64,000 nt of DNA from [Flavobacterium] thermophilum. GTDB taxonomy: Bacteria > Bacillota > Bacilli > Bacillales > Anoxybacillaceae. Both the position numbers and the translations under genes were made by a program. The stretch's first letter is position 1. Each line of letters starts with the position of its first letter. This document shows positions 56,580 to 64,000 of this stretch, one piece after another. The stretch lies in NCBI GenBank assembly GCA_900450595.1, contig UGGS01000001.1, positions 2,108,001 through 2,172,000 of the forward strand, given 5' to 3'. The notes under the pieces were generated by a model. That model made no database searches and was not told where the DNA came from. It saw only the letters and a program-made list of their open reading frames with translations.

Positions 56580-58076
56580 CTAGCGTCCTTGCCATGCCGC
56601 CCGCTCGCGGCCGAACGGGTCGTCCTCGACATGGCTGGCGGCCGAAAAGACAAAGGCCGCCTTGCGCTCGCTCGTATACGCCGGCCATGCTTCCGGCAAG
56701 TGAGCACCGTTCGGGTCTCCGGTGCGGGCGAACGAGAGCCAAGCGTAATGCATTTCATTGGCGATCGCCTCGCGCTCCGGCCGGTTGCCGACGAAATTCG
56801 CGACGCCCGGCTGATGGAGATTGTGAAACACAAACGGCAGCTCGAGCGCGTGGCATGCTTTCAGCTGGCCGCCGAACACCGGCGTCTCATAGTCAAAGCG
56901 GTACATGTACACATCCGCCCCTTGCGCCGCTTGGGCGTCCGCCGTCCGCAGCATCCCCTCGACAAACACGCGGTACGTCATGATGCGAAGCCACGTTTGC
57001 CAAGTAGGCGCCGACGGCTCCGCCGTTTCTTTGTAATAGCGGATGGCCTCTTCTGGCACCGGCCCGACTTCCCGGTTGATTCGGTCAAGAAGTTCCTTTT
57101 CGCCAAGCTTTGTCCATGACGGATCCGTCAAGGTAAACAAGTTGTACTCGTCTTTCGTCACGCCGATGAGAATCGGAATGCCGCTGGCCGCCCCGTCGCG
57201 GAGCGCTTCAATCGGATGGCGGCGCAATACGCGGCCATCCACCACCGGACCGTACATGACCCCTGAACCGAGCGACAGCGCCGCCCGCAGCAGCTCCTCG
57301 GCAGGAATCGACAACAGCCGTTCGCGGTCGCCCGGACGGATGCCAGCCTTATCGAGAATGCGTTCGGTCATCGCCATCGCGGTCTCCGGCGAACGGAGAA
57401 GAAGCGATCCCGAACCGCTTTGCAACATGGCGCGCCGAAACAGCCCCTTCGCCTCCGGAAGCGACAACAGCACGCCGACGCTCGCCGCTCCCGCCGATTC
57501 ACCGAAAATCGTCACATTGTCCGGATCACCGCCAAACGCCGCAATGTTCTCCTTCACCCAGCGCAGCGCCGCCACTTGGTCCAAAATGCCGAGATTCCCG
57601 GCTTGCGCGTACGCTTCGCCGAACGAATCACCGAGATGCAAAAAGCCAAACACGTTCATTCGGTAGTTGATCGTCACGACGACGACATCGCCGTGTTTCG
57701 CAAACGCCGTCCCGTCATACCACGGCGAAGAACCCGAGCCGAACAAAAAGGCGCCGCCGTGAATCCAGACGAGCACCGGCCGCTTCTTCCCATCCGCCGC
57801 CGGCGACCAAACGTTCAGGTACAGCCCGTCTTCGCTCGGCGGCTCGCTCATCCGCCCGAGCAATCCGCTGAAAATCGGATCCGACGGCTGCATCACGACA
57901 GGACCGAAGGCAGTCGCCTCCCGCACCCCATCCCATGCCTCAGGCGGCTCCGGCGGCAGAAACCGGCGCTCACCGACCGGCGCTTTCGCGTACGGAATCC
58001 CTTTCCAAACAAAAACACCTTCCTTCATCCCGCCGCGCAACCGCCCATACCGCGTCTCGACAATCATTTGTTCCAT
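56580..58076 (-). CDS. Carboxylesterase Est55-type (type B, para-nitrobenzyl esterase-like)
   Basis: 498-residue alpha/beta hydrolase that reads almost like G. stearothermophilus Est55. N-terminus VETRYGRLRGGMKEGVFVWK, oxyanion hole VWIHGGAFLFGSGSS, nucleophile in FGESAGAASVGVLLS near residue 194, acid in GVTKDEYNLF and histidine in LKACHALELPFVF. It hydrolyses short-chain esters and in the family activates carbamate prodrugs. No signal peptide. Start at 58076 suits the AGGGG site. Confidence 0.95.
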   Translation of the reverse strand: MEQMIVETRYGRLRGGMKEGVFVWKGIPYAKAPVGERRFLPPEPPEAWDGVREATAFGPVVMQPSDPIFSGLLGRMSEPPSEDGLYLNVWSPAADGKKRPVLVWIHGGAFLFGSGSSPWYDGTAFAKHGDVVVVTINYRMNVFGFLHLGDSFGEAYAQAGNLGILDQVAALRWVKENIAAFGGDPDNVTIFGESAGAASVGVLLSLPEAKGLFRRAMLQSGSGSLLLRSPETAMAMTERILDKAGIRPGDRERLLSIPAEELLRAALSLGSGVMYGPVVDGRVLRRHPIEALRDGAASGIPILIGVTKDEYNLFTLTDPSWTKLGEKELLDRINREVGPVPEEAIRYYKETAEPSAPTWQTWLRIMTYRVFVEGMLRTADAQAAQGADVYMYRFDYETPVFGGQLKACHALELPFVFHNLHQPGVANFVGNRPEREAIANEMHYAWLSFARTGDPNGAHLPEAWPAYTSERKAAFVFSAASHVEDDPFGRERAAWQGR

Positions 58077-58161
58077 CCCCATCCCCTAATATTATGATGA
58101 TTCAAAAAATATTATAAACGAAAAAACCACCTCCGTCCATCGCTTTGTCCTATGCAGGGCA

Positions 58162-58396
58162 ATGTCAGCTCGTTTGATTTGATGCAAAAAATTGTTTCTG
58201 ATGAGGATCGGATTTTACTTGTCAATTCGGAACAAAACAATGTCGTTCCAAAAAGCGCCATCGCGTCGTGATCTTTCAGGATGCGAACGGGCATGACATC
58301 CGTGTGGTCACAAACCTCTTGAAGGTATCGATGGAAAAGATTACCGAGATGTATCAAGCGCGCCATCATAAAACGACTATTTACGACCCCATCTGA
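58162..58396 (+). pseudogene. IS4-family transposase remnant
   Basis: Two frames carry pieces of one protein: SSFDLMQKIVSDEDRILLVN, then (after a shift) RVVIFQDANGHDIRVVTNLL and KVSMEKITEMYQAR. The last two are typical of IS4-family DDE transposases just before the Y-E-K region. No inverted repeats and no start, so it is a scar of an old insertion. It fills the gap between the esterase and eno. Confidence 0.7.
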
Positions 58397-58477
58397 TGAA
58401 GAGGAGCAGCTTTCCTGAACGCATCAAGAATTCTTGATCACCGCGAGCCATTCAATTCTCTTTTCCCCAGTCAAAAC

Positions 58478-58513
58478 AACAGGCGCCCCCTCCGTTGGGG
58501 ACGCCTGTTTCCG
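58478..58513 (-). terminator. Terminator of the gapA-eno operon
   Basis: Stem AACAGGCGTCCCC / GGGGGCGCCTGTT followed by TT on the minus strand, next to the eno stop codon. Confidence 0.85.
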
Positions 58514-62124
<3,611 letters not shown>

Positions 62125-62185
62125 CGTTCACCCTTCCTTTCGCTGGGCGGCGTCAGCCGCCATGCGCCAAATCCGGCGCCGTGGG

Positions 62186-63370
62186 TCATTTGTCTTCGAG
62201 CGCGACGACACCCGGCAGCTGTTTTCCTTCCATAAACTCGAGCGAAGCGCCGCCGCCGGTGGAGATATGATCCATTTTGTCGGCCAAGCCGAATTTCTCA
62301 ACCGCCGCCGCCGAATCCCCGCCGCCGATGACCGAATAGGTGTCGGGCGCTTCCGCCAATGCTTCAGCGATCGCTCTCGTCCCGTGCGCGAACGCGTCCA
62401 TTTCAAAGACGCCCATCGGGCCGTTCCAGACAACGAGCTTCGACTCGCGAATGACATCGCGGTACAATTCGCGCGTTTTCGGGCCGATGTCAAGCGCCTC
62501 CCAATCGGCTGGAATCGCGTCAATCGGCACGACTTTCGTGTTGGCGTCGTTCGCAAACCGGTCGGCGACGACCACGTCCACCGGCATATAAAAACGGACG
62601 CCTTTTTCTTTTGCTTTTTCCATAAACGATTTCGCCAGTTCGATTTTATCTTCTTCAAGCAGCGACTTGCCGACATCATGCCCAAGCGCTTTGACGAACG
62701 TGTACGCCAGTCCGCCGCCGATGATCAAGTTGTCGACTTTTTCAAGCAAATTGTCGATGACGCCGATTTTGTCTTTCACTTTCGCCCCGCCGATGATCGC
62801 TGTAAACGGGCGGTCCGGATTCGAAAGCGCCTTGCCAAGCACTTCAAGTTCTTTTTCCATCAAAAATCCGGCCACCGCCGGCAAGTAATGGGCGATGCCT
62901 TCCGTCGACGCATGGGCGCGATGGGCGGCGCCGAACGCATCGTTGACATATAGATCCGCAAGCTCCGCAAACGCTTTGGCGAGCTCGGGATCATTTTTCT
63001 CTTCGCCAGGGTAAAAACGGACGTTCTCAAGCAAGAGCACATCGCCTTCGTTCAAACGGTCGACCGCCGCTTTCACCTCATCGCCGACCGCTTCATTCGT
63101 TTTGGCGACCGGCCGTTCAAGCAGCTCGCCGAGCCGCTTCGCAACGGCATCCAAACGCAATTCTTCGACCACTTTTCCTTTCGGGCGGCCGAGGTGGCTC
63201 GCCAAAATGACTTTCGCCCCGTGCTCGATCAAATAGCGGATCGTCGGGAGTGCGGCGCGAATGCGTGTGTCATCAGTGATCGCGCCTTCTTCCATCGGCA
63301 CGTTGAAATCAACGCGGCAGAAGACGCGCTTCCCTTTGACATCAACGTCGCGAACCGTCTTCTTGTTCAT
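62186..63370 (-). CDS. pgk: Phosphoglycerate kinase
   Basis: 394-residue kinase making ATP from 1,3-bisphosphoglycerate. N-lobe [20 protein letters not shown] and [13 protein letters not shown]-lobe [20 protein letters not shown] and [21 protein letters not shown] at 63370 follows GAAGGGGGC. An in-frame ATG 36 codons earlier lies in the gapA-pgk gap without support. Confidence 0.98.
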   Translation of the reverse strand: MNKKTVRDVDVKGKRVFCRVDFNVPMEEGAITDDTRIRAALPTIRYLIEHGAKVILASHLGRPKGKVVEELRLDAVAKRLGELLERPVAKTNEAVGDEVKAAVDRLNEGDVLLLENVRFYPGEEKNDPELAKAFAELADLYVNDAFGAAHRAHASTEGIAHYLPAVAGFLMEKELEVLGKALSNPDRPFTAIIGGAKVKDKIGVIDNLLEKVDNLIIGGGLAYTFVKALGHDVGKSLLEEDKIELAKSFMEKAKEKGVRFYMPVDVVVADRFANDANTKVVPIDAIPADWEALDIGPKTRELYRDVIRESKLVVWNGPMGVFEMDAFAHGTRAIAEALAEAPDTYSVIGGGDSAAAVEKFGLADKMDHISTGGGASLEFMEGKQLPGVVALEDK

Positions 63371-63491
63371 CGTTCCAGCCCCCTTCAACGATGGTGTTGG
63401 AAAAGGAAAAGGAGTGGGGATCATTTCCCCGCTCCCCTCCATTTTCCTATTATAGACTTGAACAGGCGGAAAACTCAATGCCGAGCCCGTC

Positions 63492-64000
<509 letters not shown>

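Overview
The window is chromosomal DNA of a thermophilic Geobacillus, most likely the G. kaustophilus/thermoleovorans/stearothermophilus group. Three things point there: GC-rich codon use, gene order that follows the Bacillus subtilis yut-yun-yur-yus and gap-eno-secG-smpB blocks almost gene for gene, and two carboxylesterases that read like the G. stearothermophilus enzymes Est30 and Est55. Most genes lie on the minus strand, as expected for a co-oriented replichore arm.

Layout. 1-12.5 kb: the yutD-yutC-lipA-lytH-yunBCDEF block, split between lytH and yunB by a five-gene branched-chain amino acid ABC operon (livKHMGF). 12.6-13.1 kb: an AT-rich orphan gene. 13.4-18.7 kb: sufCDSUB iron-sulfur assembly operon with its promoter and terminator. 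18.8-21.9 kb: a yurZ remnant and the metNPQ methionine transporter under an S-box (SAM-I) riboswitch. 21.9-24.3 kb: yusDEF, a frameshifted yusG, gcvH and yusI. 24.3-31.2 kb: fatty-acid beta-oxidation operon fadN-fadA-fadE with a FadR operator and a candidate cre box, then a frameshifted yuzL and fadM (proline dehydrogenase family). 31.3-32.6 kb: small spore-coat-like genes. 32.8-35.6 kb: bioYDA with a BirA operator.

From 35.6 to 50.1 kb the window becomes accessory. It holds a complete IS1634/IS4-superfamily insertion sequence, two 400-bp IS200/IS605-type derivatives that keep only hairpin ends, a short tnpB-like tail and a presumptive omega-RNA region, a dispersed ~140-bp repeat, a TAXI-type TRAP transporter with a GntR regulator, a truncated HpaE-like aldehyde dehydrogenase, a doubly truncated LysR gene, a manganese catalase with a DUF2642 partner, an internally deleted PepSY gene, and a LuxR-type regulator facing a DUF6230-DUF6114 membrane pair. 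The second 400-bp element joins two unrelated broken genes and looks like the scar of a deletion between two element copies.

50.5-64 kb returns to core genome: ssrA (tmRNA), smpB, rnr, est, secG, then a mazE gene with a frameshifted mazF, an Est55-like esterase, an IS4-family transposase remnant and the glycolytic operon gapA-pgk-tpiA-gpmI-eno, whose gapA runs off the right edge. Several small genes (yusG, yuzL, mazF) carry single-base frameshifts. These are either real decay or sequence errors and should be checked against raw reads.
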